From assembly GCA_018831265.1 (NCBI GenBank), contig JAHJCO010000002.1:220156-284155 (forward strand): a DNA stretch of 64,000 nucleotides. The letters run 5' to 3'. Of the stretch, positions 28,578 through 37,937 are shown one piece after another. Both the position numbers and the translations under genes were made by a program. Each line of letters starts with the position of its first letter. Within the stretch, counting starts at the first letter, position 1. A model generated the notes under the pieces. That model did no database searches. It was given only the letters and a program-made list of their open reading frames with translations, and had not been told where the DNA came from. Origin of the DNA: Actinomycetota bacterium (GTDB lineage: Bacteria > Actinomycetota > Geothermincolia > Fen-727 > Anoxymicrobiaceae).

Positions 28578-29222
28578 ATGGAAGGTACCATCAGGAAGGC
28601 CGAGCCCCGCGACGCGGTCGAGATGGCGAAGCTGTACTACATGGCCGGTAGGAGTCACGTCGAGCTCTCCATCCACGACCTGATAATACCGGGACCGCCA
28701 GGGATGACCGACGAGCGGATCGGGACGCTGGCGAAGGTGATAGCCGCCGAGACGGTCTCCTGGATGAGTTATGTATACTACAAAGTGGTCGAAGTGGACG
28801 GGAAGGTAGCGAGCGGACGGGCGACCTTCACCGTCGAGCAGTACGACGACAGGCAGGTCGGTGGAGCGTTGATGGAGGCGGGCTGGCAGGTAAAAGACCT
28901 CATGGAGCTCGTGAAGAGGCTCGAGGTCTGGGAGGCGACCGACACGGGAAGGGTCCCGGACTACCTCATCGTCGAGCACGTCGCGACCTTCGAGGAGTTC
29001 CGCGGACGGGGATACACCGGCGCCCTGCTCGAGCGCGCTGGTGACGAGGCGGCGCGGGCCGGCCTCAAGGGACTTCAGCTCACGGTGCTGCTCGGCAACG
29101 AACCTGCGATCCGGGTCTACGAGAAGGCCGGTTTCAGGATGGATATCACGAAGGAAAACCCGGACTTCGAGAGATTATTCGCCGCCCCAGGGGTGGGGCG
29201 CATGCTACTCGACCTGGGTTGA
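28578..29222 (+). CDS. GNAT-family N-acetyltransferase
   Basis: 214 residues. The C-terminal half has the acetyl-CoA binding fold: EFRGRGYTGALLERA with the R-G-x-G-Y/A loop at about residue 140 and GLKGLQLTVLLGNEPAIRVYEKAGFRMD, the conserved beta strand and N-x-x-A-I-x-x-Y-E-K-x-G-F motif. The N-terminal part (AKLYYMAGRSHVELSIHDLI) is longer than in small GNAT proteins and may bind the substrate, which cannot be predicted. GGGAG stands before the ATG. No operon partners. Confidence 0.85.
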   Translation: MEGTIRKAEPRDAVEMAKLYYMAGRSHVELSIHDLIIPGPPGMTDERIGTLAKVIAAETVSWMSYVYYKVVEVDGKVASGRATFTVEQYDDRQVGGALMEAGWQVKDLMELVKRLEVWEATDTGRVPDYLIVEHVATFEEFRGRGYTGALLERAGDEAARAGLKGLQLTVLLGNEPAIRVYEKAGFRMDITKENPDFERLFAAPGVGRMLLDLG

Positions 29223-29251
29223 CCGAGGTCTGAGGTACGATCCCATCGGTC
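29221..29251. terminator. hairpin after the GNAT gene containing GGTCTGAGGT
   Basis: GACCGA and TCGGTC pair around a 19-base loop that begins GGTCTGAGGTA, the core of the 31-bp hairpin family seen elsewhere. It overlaps the stop codon and lies between two convergent genes, so it could act as a terminator, although no U-run follows. Confidence 0.4.
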
Positions 29252-29282
29252 CCCCACTCAACCGAGGCTTCGCCCCGTCGGG

Positions 29283-30212
29283 TCAGCGCGCTCTTCGGAG
29301 GCTGAACTCGAAGCAGGCCCCGTCGTCGTTGCAGGCCCTGATCCCGCTACCATAGGCGTCAACGATCTTCCTGACGATGGCGAGTCCGATCCCCGTCCTG
29401 CCGTCCGCGCCCTTGACGAACGGCTCGAAGATCTCTTGAAGCAGATCCTCCGGGATGCCGGGGCCGTTGTCCCTGACGAGGTACGTGTTCTCTCCATCAC
29501 TCGACACCATTCGCACTTCGATCCGGGGCCCTCCGTACACGATCGCGTTCATGATGAGGTTTGAGAATACCTGATAGATCTCCAGGTCTGTCGCCCGGAC
29601 GCGGCCCAGGTCATCATCCACCTCGAGCCTGATGTCCTTGCTCTCGATCTCCTCCCGGATGTCTCTCAAGACCTCCGCGACCTGCGCAGACACATCAACG
29701 TCCTCGAGCTGTTTCGGCTGGTCGGCTTCCGCGAAGGTCAGCAGCTCATCTACCAGGTCGTTGCCGCGAAGCGCGCTCCTGAGTGCTATGTCCGACAGTT
29801 CCCTGGCCGTCTCGAGCGAGTCGGCCGTCGGCCGTTTCAGCATCTCCTTTATGGCATGAAGAGAGGTCGCCACGCTTGCGATCGGGCCTTTGAGGTCGTG
29901 TGAGACTGTGTGTGCGTATACGGCCAGCTCCGCGTTGGACCTCTTGAGATCCTCGGAAAGCTCCTTGTACCGCGCTTCGGATTCCTGCAGGCTGGTCACG
30001 GTCCGCCAGAGGAAGCAGTACGCCAACCCAATGACAAACGCCGTCAGGACCGTGGAGGATGCGAAATTGAACGCGAACGACGTCCATGTGTCGTCTTCCG
30101 CTATGAGGTAATAGAGGTTAAGACCCAGGACGTATGCCTCTACCGTCAGGAAGATCCCCAGCAGCAGCCATCGATAGAACCGCAGTTGCTTGTTGTCCTT
30201 CAAGAGCACCAC
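29283..30212 (-). CDS. membrane sensor histidine kinase, orphan
   Basis: 309 residues. Two membrane helices at about 12-33 and 45-67 bracket a short loop, then a coiled linker, the HisKA domain with ELAVYAHTVSHDLKGPIAS (phospho-accepting His) and the ATPase domain with N box NLIMNAIVYGG, G1 VRDNGPGIPEDLLQEIFEPF and G2 GRTGIGLAIV. It is closely similar in its kinase part to the PAS kinase at 61401-62522, including the shared ending ACNDDGACFEFSL. No response regulator is adjacent, so its partner is unknown. The input region is too short for a periplasmic sensor domain. Confidence 0.93.
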   Translation of the reverse strand: MVLLKDNKQLRFYRWLLLGIFLTVEAYVLGLNLYYLIAEDDTWTSFAFNFASSTVLTAFVIGLAYCFLWRTVTSLQESEARYKELSEDLKRSNAELAVYAHTVSHDLKGPIASVATSLHAIKEMLKRPTADSLETARELSDIALRSALRGNDLVDELLTFAEADQPKQLEDVDVSAQVAEVLRDIREEIESKDIRLEVDDDLGRVRATDLEIYQVFSNLIMNAIVYGGPRIEVRMVSSDGENTYLVRDNGPGIPEDLLQEIFEPFVKGADGRTGIGLAIVRKIVDAYGSGIRACNDDGACFEFSLRRAR

Positions 30213-30510
30213 CTGAAGCCAGCCTTGATAGTCTCAAGAATGGTGTCCCCTGGTAAGCCCAGCCGGTCTCTATCCTACTATCGTTTGCCGAACCCGGCCA
30301 CTTAAACCCGGGCTCACCGCGATATCCACCGAAAACCGGGTGAAACATGGCCGTTTCGGTGTATAAATAGGTGGGTGGGTTGGATACGCACGGTGGGGTT
30401 TTTCCCGTCCGAATTCGTTGTGCTCCCGGCGCGGGTCCATTCACCGGGCCGGCCCGGGCCGTGTCCCCCACTTAAGGACCGATATCAAGAGACCGTGGGA
30501 GGTCGTATCG
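30213..30510. other. upstream region of the giant secreted protein; no gene seen
   Basis: About 300 bases with no supported gene. There is a TATAAA-like sequence in GTGTATAAATAGG (about 30358) and several GC-rich self-complementary stretches (CCGGGCCGGCCCGGG), but no promoter with both boxes and no riboswitch I can identify. Confidence 0.5.
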
Positions 30511-33500
30511 ATGGGTTCCATAAGCGTGATGTTCCGGCGAGGCAGGAAGGCGATAGCGGCCGTCGTGTTCGGGGTTCTGCTCGCGGCGTTGTTCGTCTCC
30601 CTGGGGGCGGTCGTTCCCACCGGCCGGTCGGAGGCCGGGGCCGCCGACAACGTGAACCACGGGGACCTCTCGAGCATCCAGGAGAAGGTGTGGTACCTGG
30701 CGGAGGGGTACACGGGCGGGGGGTTTGACACATGGGTTCTGGTGCAGAACCCGTCCGATGAAGCGGCCTCGGTCACCATGGAGTTCCAGCTTCCCGGGGG
30801 GACCTACGCCCAGCCCTTCAGCCTCACGGTGCCCGCCAACACCCGGCAGAGCGTTCACCTGGACGAGATTGCCGGCCTCGCGGACACCGAGGTCTCGACG
30901 CGCGTGACCTCCGACAGGGGTGTCTTCGTGGAGAGATCGATCTACTTCGACTACGCGGGCATCCGCGGCGGCACCAGCACCGTGGGCTGCGTCTGCCCTG
31001 ACTTCAACTGGCTCTTCGCCGAGGGGTACACGGGGAGCGCCTTCGACACCTATGTCCTGGTGCAGAACCCCGGTGACACTGTGGCTCTAGTCACGATGGA
31101 TTTCCAGCTTCCCCCGGGCGCGACAGCCGAGCCTCATACCTTCGAGGTCCCACCCGGCGCCCGCAGGACGGTCAAGCTCGACGACCTGCCCGGCCTGGGC
31201 TCCACCGACGTGTCCACCAAGGTCTCCTCCACCCAGCCCGTGGTCGCGGAGAGGGCGATGTACTTCGACTATTACGGGAACGACGGGGGGCACTGCTCGC
31301 TGGGCGCCACCAGCACCGACCAGCAGTTCTACATGCCGGAGGGGTATACCGGGGGCAGCTTCGACACCTACCTCCTGGTGCAGAACCCCGGCGAAGAAGA
31401 GGCCGAGGTGGTAGTCGAGTTCCAGCTTCCTGACGGCCTCTACGGAGACCGCGTCACCTTCAACCTGCCGGCCGGGACCCGCCAGACTCTGAAGGTCGAC
31501 GATGTCAACAACCTGGCCTCGACGGACATATCCACGATCGTCTACACAGACGTCCCCGCCGTGGTCGAGAGGGCCATGTACTTCGACAGCGAGGGACACG
31601 ACGGCGGTTCGTGCTCGCAGGCCTCCGACTCTGTCAGCGACACCTGGCACGTACCCGAAGGCTGCACGCGCGAGGGGTTCGACACCTGGATCCTGCTGCA
31701 GAACCCCACCGATGAGACCGTGCACGCCGCGCTGGAGTTCCAGCTGGCGCCGGGGTACTCCTACCCGCCGTACGAGCTGGATGTGCCGGCCAGGGGGCGA
31801 AGGACGGTCCACCTGAACGAGCTGGAGGGGTTTCCGGCGATCGACGTATCTACCACCGTACGCTCCGACCTCCCGCTGGTAGTCGAGTCCTCCATGTACT
31901 TCGACTACGAGGGCCGAAAGGGGGGACATTCCTCCCTCGGCCACATCCCCAACATGCTGACGCCCGAAGGGGTCATCCTCGACGAGGTCACCGCGTCACA
32001 CGTGACCTCCGCGCCGGACGGCAAGGTAGTGTTCGCGGGGACCACCGGGCTGCTCCAGAACATCGAGGCGGGCAGGGTCATCTGCTCGGGCGCGAGCCAG
32101 GGGGCGCCGAACGGCTTCCTCAGGAAGGTCACCGAGGTACAGCGGGTCGGGAGCGTGACCACCCTGATCACCGAGCAGGCCTCGGTGGTCGAGCTGATCC
32201 GCTACGGGAACTTCTACGGGACCAGCGAGACACCGGTGCCCGCGGGCGGGGTGAACGTCAACGTCCCGTTCGACATCGACCTGCTGGGAAAAGGCGAGCT
32301 GAAGGGGGACGTCGATCTCACCATAGGCCTGGACATCTCCATCCATATCAAGTGGAAGTGGAAGGTGATCCCCGTCGGCTTCACGTTCAGCATATGCGCC
32401 AGCGTCGGAGAGAAGGTCAGCCTCGAGCTCAAGGCGAACGCCGACTTCAGCCTCACCCAGGAGGTCAAGATAAAGACCTTCTACCTGGACCCGATAGACG
32501 CGGGTCCCCTGGTCTTCTTCCCCAAGATAAACATATTCGTCGGCTTTGACGGCTCCGTCGCGGGAGGTACGGACCTCTCATGTAGCGAGACTCTATCGGC
32601 CAGCGTGGGCTTCGGCTACGACGGGTGGTACACCATCCACGACTTCGACGCGGGCGCCACCGCGGACGCCAGCATCCCCTACAAGCCCATGGACAACAAG
32701 ACCTACGTGAAGGAAGAGATCGAGTGCCTGCTCTACGACGTGGTAGGGCCCTACATCGACGTGCTGGAGTACATAAGGCTGCACTCGGACCCGAACGAGG
32801 ACCCCTGGTGGAACCTCTATCTGGGCGTTCAGAGCGACGGTGGGGTGGACATCAACCTGGTAGTCTGGCACCTCAAGTGGCACGGGGAGATATACGACCA
32901 CGAATGGCTGATAAAATCCGCGCCCGCTAAGCCGGCTATCACCTCGATATCTCCCGATCCGAGCTTTACGGGGTCGCAGGTCACCATCAGCGGTGCCCAC
33001 TTCGGGGGCTCGAAGGCCGGAAGCTGGTATGTCGACTTCGGGGGCGTGCACGCGCAGGACTACGCGCAGTGGACGGACGGCGCTATAGTCTGCACTGTCC
33101 CGGCCGGGCTGTCGGGCATCGTGCCGGTGACCGTCTGGAACGACGGAGGTCTCTCGCCCCCGCATGACTTCCACGTGCAGCCGCACATAACCGGCCTGAG
33201 CCCGGGCAGCGGCACGGTCGGTACGCAGGTGACCGTGGACGGCAGCGCCTTCGGCGCCTCGCGGGGCGGCTCCAGTGTCTCGTTCGGGGGCACCCGCGTG
33301 ACCCAGTACGACTCCTGGACCGACGGGCGCATCGTGTGCAGGGTCCCGGCCGGCGCCTGGGGCAAGGCGCAGGTGACCGTTGACACCACCGGGGGGACCT
33401 CCAACAGCGTCGAGTTCGACGTGGCGCCGCACATAGACTCGGTGGACCCGACCTCGGGCATCGTCGGAACGCAGGTGACCATCGACGGGAGCGCCTTCGG

Positions 33501-36453
33501 CGGCAGCCGGGGGGCGTCCCTGGTCAGCTTCGGTGGCACGACCGTGACGGGTTACGTCTCATGGTCGGACACACAGATCGTCTGCGGGGTACCGCTGGGC
33601 GCATCCGGTCAGGTCCAGGTGACCGTCACCACGGAGGGTGGCACGTCCAACGGCGTGACCTTCAAAGTGGTTCCTCAGATCGATAGTCTGTCACCGACCG
33701 CGGGGATGGTCGGTACTGAGGTCACGATATCAGGCAGCGCCTTCGGCGGTTCGCAGGGCGGCTCGTACGTCTCGTTCGGCGATACCAGGGCGAGTTCTTA
33801 CGTGGTGTGGTCGGATACGCAGGTGGTCTGCCACGTGCCGCTCGGAGCCTCGGGCAAGACCCGGGTGACGGTCACGACCCCGGGCGGGACATCTAACGGC
33901 GCGGACTTCAGCGTCGTCCCGTACCTGAGCGAGATCGATCCGATTTCCGGCATCGTCGGAACCCAGGTCACGCTCTCCGGCACCGCCTTCGGCGACGCCA
34001 GGGGTTCCTCATACGTCTCCTTCGGGGGTACAAGGGCTACGAGTTACCAGTCGTGGTCGGATATCGTGGTCGTCTGCAAGGTCCCTCTGGGGGCCTCGGG
34101 CAACGTCCAGGTCAGCCTCACCACCGGCGGGGGGACCTCGAACGCCTTCGGGTTCGCGGTCGTACCCGACATCACGGACCTCGATCCCGCGGAGGGAATC
34201 GTCGGGACGCAGGTGACCGTAAACGGCAGCGCCTTCGGCGGTAGCCGGGGCGCCTCCGTGGTGAGCTTCGGTGGCACGGCCGTGGCGGAGTACGTCTCCT
34301 GGTCCGATACCCAGGTCGTCTGCAGGGTCCCGCAGGGGGTATCCGGGCAGGTCCAGGTGACCGTGACCACGGAAGGCGGCACCTCCAGCGGGATCACCTT
34401 CGACGTGGTGCCCGATATCGACTCCATCGATCCGACCTCGGGCATCGTCGGTACGCAGGTGACCGTCAACGGCACCGCGTTCGGCGCGGCCCAGGACGGC
34501 TCCATCGTCCGGTTCGACGGCGTCCAGGTCACCGATTACGTATCGTGGTCCGACACCCTGGTGGTGTGCCAGGTCCCGCTGGGGGCCTCGGGAATCGCCT
34601 CGGTGACCCTCACCACGGCGGGAGGCACCTCGAACGGGGTTGATTTCAGCGTCATCCCGCATGTCGACTCCATCGAGCCGGCCGCGGCCCCGGTGGGCAC
34701 GCAGGTCACCCTCGACGGCAGCGCGTTCGGAGCATCACAGGGCGACTCCTTCGTCTCCTTCGGCGACACGAAGGTGGCGGATTATCAGTCCTGGTCCGAC
34801 ACGCGGATCGTCTGCACGGTACCCGACTCCGTGTTCGGGAAAGTATCGGTATCGGTTACGACCGAGGGCGGCACATCCAACCAGACACCGTTCGACGTGA
34901 GCCCGCACATAGCGAACCTGAACCCGAAGAACGGGGGCATGCTCACCGCGATAACCATCACCGGGAGCGCCTTCGGTCCCCGGAAAAGCGGCTCGGCCGT
35001 GCTTTTCGGGACGACCGAGGCCGCGGGATACACGCAGTGGACCGATAGCACGATACGCTGCGTCGTTCCCGAGGGCCCCACAGCCGGTACGGTATCGGTG
35101 GTGACCGACGGCGGCCAGAGCAACGGGATGGAGTTCACGGTGTTGACCCCGGACTGGTATCTCGCCGAGGGCACGACCGCCTGGGGATTCGATTCGTACC
35201 TGTCCATCGAGAACCCGAACGACGACAAGGTCGACGTGACGGTGACCTACATGCTGCCGCAGGGAGAGGCCCCGACCCAGGAGTTGACCCTGCCGGCGCA
35301 CAGCCAGACCACGGTCAATCCCGAGGATTACCTCGAGTTCGAGACGGACTTCTCGACCAGGGTGCAATGCTCCGAGGGCAAGATGATCGCCGTGGACAGG
35401 ACCATGCAGTGGACCGGCACGGGTGCGCCTTCCCCCGACGGGCACTGCTCCATAGGAGTCGTCGCGCCCGCGAAGACGTGGTTCCTGCCCGAGGGCTCCT
35501 CGAACTGGGGGTTCGAGACCTGGCTGCTGATACAGAACCCCAACGACCGCGAGGCGGTCTGCGAGGTGACCTACATGCCGGAGGGCGGCGAGGCGCGCAC
35601 GTTCTTCAAGAAGATACCGGCGTTCTCCAGGCGCAGCTACAGCATGGCCGAGGACATGGGCGCCGTGGACGCCTCCATCAGGGTGAACTGCGAGCTGCCG
35701 GTCATCCCGGAGAGGTCCATGTACCGGAACTCCCGCAGGGAAGGCCACTGCTCCATCGGTACCACCCTTCCGGCCCACGGCTACTACCTGGCCATGGCGG
35801 GCAGGGGCCTGTCACACGACTGCTACCTCGCGGAGGGAAGCACCGACTGGGGATTCACCACCTACCTGCTGGTGCAGAACCCCAACGACGACCCGGCCTC
35901 GGTGGACGTAACCTACATGCTGGCGGACGGAGCCATGCCCCAGGAGGTCTTCGTGATGCCCCCGAGGTCACGAAAGACCATCAAGGTGAACGACGTGCTC
36001 CCGAACCGGGACTTCGCCATACACGTTCACGGCAGTATCCCGGTGGCCGCGGAGAGATCCATGTACTGGGGCGGCGGGACCGCGCTCGGCGAGGCCACCC
36101 ACGACACCATAGGCATGACCGATATCCACAACACCTTCTTCTTCCCCGACGGTGAGGTGTCGGACGGCAGGGAGACCTTCACCTGCCTGATGAACCCGAA
36201 CCAGTCACCGGTGGTCGTCGAGGTCTCCTACCTGGGCTCGGACGGCAAGGTGCTCGCCAGCTTCCTCGACACGCTCATGCCGCTCACCAGGCAGACCTAC
36301 GACATGGCCGACCGCTTGGTGGTCGGCAGGGCCTCGGTGCTGGTGAGAGTGACCACCCCGGGCATGCGCATAATGGCGGAGCGCGCCATGTACTGGAACA
36401 ACCGCGGGGCCGGCACCTGTACGATCGGAGGCTTCGAGGACCGGGAGCCCTGA
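30511..36453 (+). CDS. giant secreted protein: eight EG-T repeats flanking nine IPT/TIG repeats
   Basis: 1980 residues. Signal peptide (GRKAIAAVVFGVLLAALFVSL, about 10-33). Then four ~110-residue repeats, each starting like WYLAEGYTGGGFDTWVLVQN and ending with ERAMYFDY ... GGHCS; a ~330-residue beta-rich unique region (about 490-810); nine IPT/TIG repeats of about 82 residues (about 810-1546) with the pattern I-x-x-[IL]-x-P-x-x-G-x-V-G-T-Q-V-T-[IV]-x-G-x-A-F-G; and four more EG-T repeats to the end. No LPxTG or C-terminal membrane helix is present, so it is released or held non-covalently. ATG 30511 has GGGAGG upstream. A surface or adhesive role is inference. Confidence 0.88.
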   Translation: MGSISVMFRRGRKAIAAVVFGVLLAALFVSLGAVVPTGRSEAGAADNVNHGDLSSIQEKVWYLAEGYTGGGFDTWVLVQNPSDEAASVTMEFQLPGGTYAQPFSLTVPANTRQSVHLDEIAGLADTEVSTRVTSDRGVFVERSIYFDYAGIRGGTSTVGCVCPDFNWLFAEGYTGSAFDTYVLVQNPGDTVALVTMDFQLPPGATAEPHTFEVPPGARRTVKLDDLPGLGSTDVSTKVSSTQPVVAERAMYFDYYGNDGGHCSLGATSTDQQFYMPEGYTGGSFDTYLLVQNPGEEEAEVVVEFQLPDGLYGDRVTFNLPAGTRQTLKVDDVNNLASTDISTIVYTDVPAVVERAMYFDSEGHDGGSCSQASDSVSDTWHVPEGCTREGFDTWILLQNPTDETVHAALEFQLAPGYSYPPYELDVPARGRRTVHLNELEGFPAIDVSTTVRSDLPLVVESSMYFDYEGRKGGHSSLGHIPNMLTPEGVILDEVTASHVTSAPDGKVVFAGTTGLLQNIEAGRVICSGASQGAPNGFLRKVTEVQRVGSVTTLITEQASVVELIRYGNFYGTSETPVPAGGVNVNVPFDIDLLGKGELKGDVDLTIGLDISIHIKWKWKVIPVGFTFSICASVGEKVSLELKANADFSLTQEVKIKTFYLDPIDAGPLVFFPKINIFVGFDGSVAGGTDLSCSETLSASVGFGYDGWYTIHDFDAGATADASIPYKPMDNKTYVKEEIECLLYDVVGPYIDVLEYIRLHSDPNEDPWWNLYLGVQSDGGVDINLVVWHLKWHGEIYDHEWLIKSAPAKPAITSISPDPSFTGSQVTISGAHFGGSKAGSWYVDFGGVHAQDYAQWTDGAIVCTVPAGLSGIVPVTVWNDGGLSPPHDFHVQPHITGLSPGSGTVGTQVTVDGSAFGASRGGSSVSFGGTRVTQYDSWTDGRIVCRVPAGAWGKAQVTVDTTGGTSNSVEFDVAPHIDSVDPTSGIVGTQVTIDGSAFGGSRGASLVSFGGTTVTGYVSWSDTQIVCGVPLGASGQVQVTVTTEGGTSNGVTFKVVPQIDSLSPTAGMVGTEVTISGSAFGGSQGGSYVSFGDTRASSYVVWSDTQVVCHVPLGASGKTRVTVTTPGGTSNGADFSVVPYLSEIDPISGIVGTQVTLSGTAFGDARGSSYVSFGGTRATSYQSWSDIVVVCKVPLGASGNVQVSLTTGGGTSNAFGFAVVPDITDLDPAEGIVGTQVTVNGSAFGGSRGASVVSFGGTAVAEYVSWSDTQVVCRVPQGVSGQVQVTVTTEGGTSSGITFDVVPDIDSIDPTSGIVGTQVTVNGTAFGAAQDGSIVRFDGVQVTDYVSWSDTLVVCQVPLGASGIASVTLTTAGGTSNGVDFSVIPHVDSIEPAAAPVGTQVTLDGSAFGASQGDSFVSFGDTKVADYQSWSDTRIVCTVPDSVFGKVSVSVTTEGGTSNQTPFDVSPHIANLNPKNGGMLTAITITGSAFGPRKSGSAVLFGTTEAAGYTQWTDSTIRCVVPEGPTAGTVSVVTDGGQSNGMEFTVLTPDWYLAEGTTAWGFDSYLSIENPNDDKVDVTVTYMLPQGEAPTQELTLPAHSQTTVNPEDYLEFETDFSTRVQCSEGKMIAVDRTMQWTGTGAPSPDGHCSIGVVAPAKTWFLPEGSSNWGFETWLLIQNPNDREAVCEVTYMPEGGEARTFFKKIPAFSRRSYSMAEDMGAVDASIRVNCELPVIPERSMYRNSRREGHCSIGTTLPAHGYYLAMAGRGLSHDCYLAEGSTDWGFTTYLLVQNPNDDPASVDVTYMLADGAMPQEVFVMPPRSRKTIKVNDVLPNRDFAIHVHGSIPVAAERSMYWGGGTALGEATHDTIGMTDIHNTFFFPDGEVSDGRETFTCLMNPNQSPVVVEVSYLGSDGKVLASFLDTLMPLTRQTYDMADRLVVGRASVLVRVTTPGMRIMAERAMYWNNRGAGTCTIGGFEDREP
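32938..35149 (+). repeat. nine tandem ~246-bp coding repeats (IPT/TIG domains)
   Basis: Direct tandem repetition at the DNA level inside the giant gene. Each unit encodes an Ig-like IPT/TIG domain; units 3 to 7 share long stretches such as GIVGTQVT and SWSD, indicating recent amplification or gene conversion, while unit 1 and unit 9 are the most diverged. Confidence 0.9.
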
Positions 36454-36471
36454 TCGGGGCGGCCTTGTAGC

Positions 36472-36488
36472 GCCGGCGTCCTGCCGGC
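36472..36488. repeat. short GC hairpin GCCGGCGTCCTGCCGGC after the giant gene
   Basis: GCCGGC on both sides of a five-base loop, preceded by TTGTAGC. The whole string resembles a widespread short repeat; here it may serve as the terminator of the giant gene. Confidence 0.45.
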
Positions 36489-36544
36489 ATCATCTGTCGA
36501 GTTGGGTACGGATTTGTAGCCGGGTGTACCTGGCGAGACTCGGG

Positions 36545-36573
36545 TTGACGTCCCATTTGATAGCGCTTACGAT
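36545..36573 (+). promoter_or_regulatory. sigma-70-type promoter of the antitoxin gene
   Basis: TTGACG (36545-36550), 17-base spacer, TACGAT (36568-36573). The paired TGTACA operator lies directly downstream over the expected transcription start. Confidence 0.7.
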
Positions 36574-36582
36574 AGCCATATA

Positions 36583-36604
36583 TATGTACATCACTGTGTA
36601 CATA
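36583..36604. promoter_or_regulatory. paired TGTACA operator (YefM-type)
   Basis: TATGTACA and TGTACATA form a perfect inverted repeat with a six-base spacer; the two TGTACA hexamers are 12 bases centre to centre. Pairs of TGTACA palindromes are the known binding sites of YefM-type antitoxins, which fits the gene downstream and implies autorepression. Confidence 0.75.
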
Positions 36605-36662
36605 GGGTGTTTGGCTGCAATTGCCCGCCAGCGGCCAACACGACGTGCCGGGGGTGCAAGAG

Positions 36663-36962
36663 ATGAAAGCAGTAGGCGTTGCGGAGGCCAGGGCTAACCT
36701 CTCCGCCCTGATCAAGGAAGCTTCTGAAGCGGATGAGACCTTCGTCATCCACAGCAAGGGAGAGGCGAAGGCTGTCCTGATCGGCATAGACGAATACCGT
36801 GAGATCGAGGCCACCCTGGAGGAGATGGAGGACCCCGAGGCCGGAAGGCTCCTGAAGGAAGGGACGGATGACATCAGGAAGGGAAGGACCCGGTCGGCCG
36901 AAGAGATCCTCGGAGAAGCCTTCATACAGGGGGGCAGGAGCGAGAAGACCCACAGGAAGTAG
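36663..36962 (+). CDS. YefM/Phd-family antitoxin, no toxin gene adjacent
   Basis: 99 residues. The N-terminal half MKAVGVAEARANLSALIKEA ... AVLIGIDEYREIEATLE is the DNA-binding Phd/YefM fold; the C-terminal part is charged and would wrap the toxin. ATG at 36663 with GGGGGTG upstream. It has its own promoter and operator. A RelE/YoeB-type toxin gene would normally overlap or follow within a few bases; instead a gap of 39 bases leads into the repeat at 37002-37166, and no toxin-like frame is found around it. Either the toxin was lost or the antitoxin acts on a toxin elsewhere. Confidence 0.88.
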   Translation: MKAVGVAEARANLSALIKEASEADETFVIHSKGEAKAVLIGIDEYREIEATLEEMEDPEAGRLLKEGTDDIRKGRTRSAEEILGEAFIQGGRSEKTHRK

Positions 36963-37001
36963 TTCTCCAACGAGCACCTTTGGGGCCAATTCTCGACACT
37001 C

Positions 37002-37166
37002 GGTGTCAGACGTTTGAATAACAATACAAACATCTTCTTCAAATAAGCAACACAAGCAAATCCAGTAGCGGCCAATCGGGGCTCAAGGGGGAATTCGGAG
37101 CGATTCGTGTGGTTGCTGATTATTAGTTCAACTACTGTGGATGTTGTGATTCAAACGTCTGACACC
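37002..37166. repeat. AT-rich ~165-bp element with terminal inverted repeats, copy C
   Basis: Left arm GGTGTCAGACGTTTGAATAA; right arm TTCAAACGTCTGACACC, a perfect complement over 17 bases. Interior shares GAATTCGG plus GCGATT and CTGATTA with copy A and the TTTGAATAACA/GTGATTCAAA frame with A and B. It separates the antitoxin gene from the DJ-1-like gene. Confidence 0.82.
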
Positions 37167-37208
37167 TGCACAACTCCCCGGCTCGACCGGCTCGCTACCG
37201 GCTGCCCA

Positions 37209-37865
37209 TCACTTCCCCAGGGCGCTCTTGACCGCCCGGGCGAACTCATCGGCGGCTTCCGGTCCGTTGCCCGTGACGATGTTCCCGTCCACGACGACCG
37301 GCTGCTCCACGACCACCGCCCCGGCGGCCTTCAGTTGCTGGACCTCGCTCGGAAAGACCGTGGCGTTCTTCCCATTGAGCACCCCGGCGTTGGCAAGGGT
37401 GACCGGTGCGACGCAGATGGCGGCGACCGGCTTGCCCGCCGCGGCCATTTCCTTGATCACCGACTGCAGCTTCGCATCGCCGAAGTACTGCGATGCGCCG
37501 GGACCCCCGATGAGCACCACCGCCGCGTAGTCGTCCGCATCCAGCTTCTCGATCGTGGTATCGACCGGGACCACCCCCTGGGAGTCCCCTGTCGAGTCAG
37601 CGCCGCTGGCGTTCGCGACCACCGTCTCGTACCCGGTTCCGGCCAGCGCCAGCGATACGGCGTTGTACTCGGTGTCGCTGAAGTCCCTGACGGCGATCAC
37701 GATCAGGACCTTCCCCTTCGTGCCGGTCGTGGTCTTCGCTGAATCGCCGGTGTCCGACGTTTCGGTCTTGGAAGTCGCGCCGTCACACCCCGCCACTACG
37801 GCCACAAGCAACGACAGGCATACGAGCGCCGCCAGCAGCACCGCGACCTTCTTCTGCTTCTTCAT
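37209..37865 (-). CDS. lipoprotein with DJ-1/PfpI domain
   Basis: 218 residues. Signal peptide with lipobox V-V-A-G-C (Cys about residue 26), a Ser/Thr-rich linker, then a DJ-1/PfpI domain: GKVLIVIAVRDFSDTEY, DYAAVVLIGGPGASQYFGD and AAICVAPVTLANAGVL with the nucleophile Cys at the elbow. Family members include glyoxalases, chaperone-like proteins and amidases, mostly cytoplasmic; a membrane-anchored extracellular version is less common. The ATG at 37865 follows AAGGGG; a further in-frame start upstream would bury the signal peptide. It lies downstream of the nucleoside salvage genes. Confidence 0.88.
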   Translation of the reverse strand: MKKQKKVAVLLAALVCLSLLVAVVAGCDGATSKTETSDTGDSAKTTTGTKGKVLIVIAVRDFSDTEYNAVSLALAGTGYETVVANASGADSTGDSQGVVPVDTTIEKLDADDYAAVVLIGGPGASQYFGDAKLQSVIKEMAAAGKPVAAICVAPVTLANAGVLNGKNATVFPSEVQQLKAAGAVVVEQPVVVDGNIVTGNGPEAADEFARAVKSALGK

Positions 37866-37937
37866 GAACGCCCCTTCGATAGGATTCCCGCCAGGACATG
37901 TTAACCGACATCCCATACCTTGTGGAGAGGAAGATCG

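Noticed and set aside
30380..30420. c-di-GMP-I riboswitch suggested by ACGCACGG before the giant gene
   Set aside because: The other conserved blocks of that riboswitch are absent and the flanking stems do not form.
32938..35149. CRISPR-like or non-coding tandem array
   Set aside because: The ~246-bp units are coding and encode TIG domains; no short identical repeats with unique spacers are seen here or anywhere in the window.
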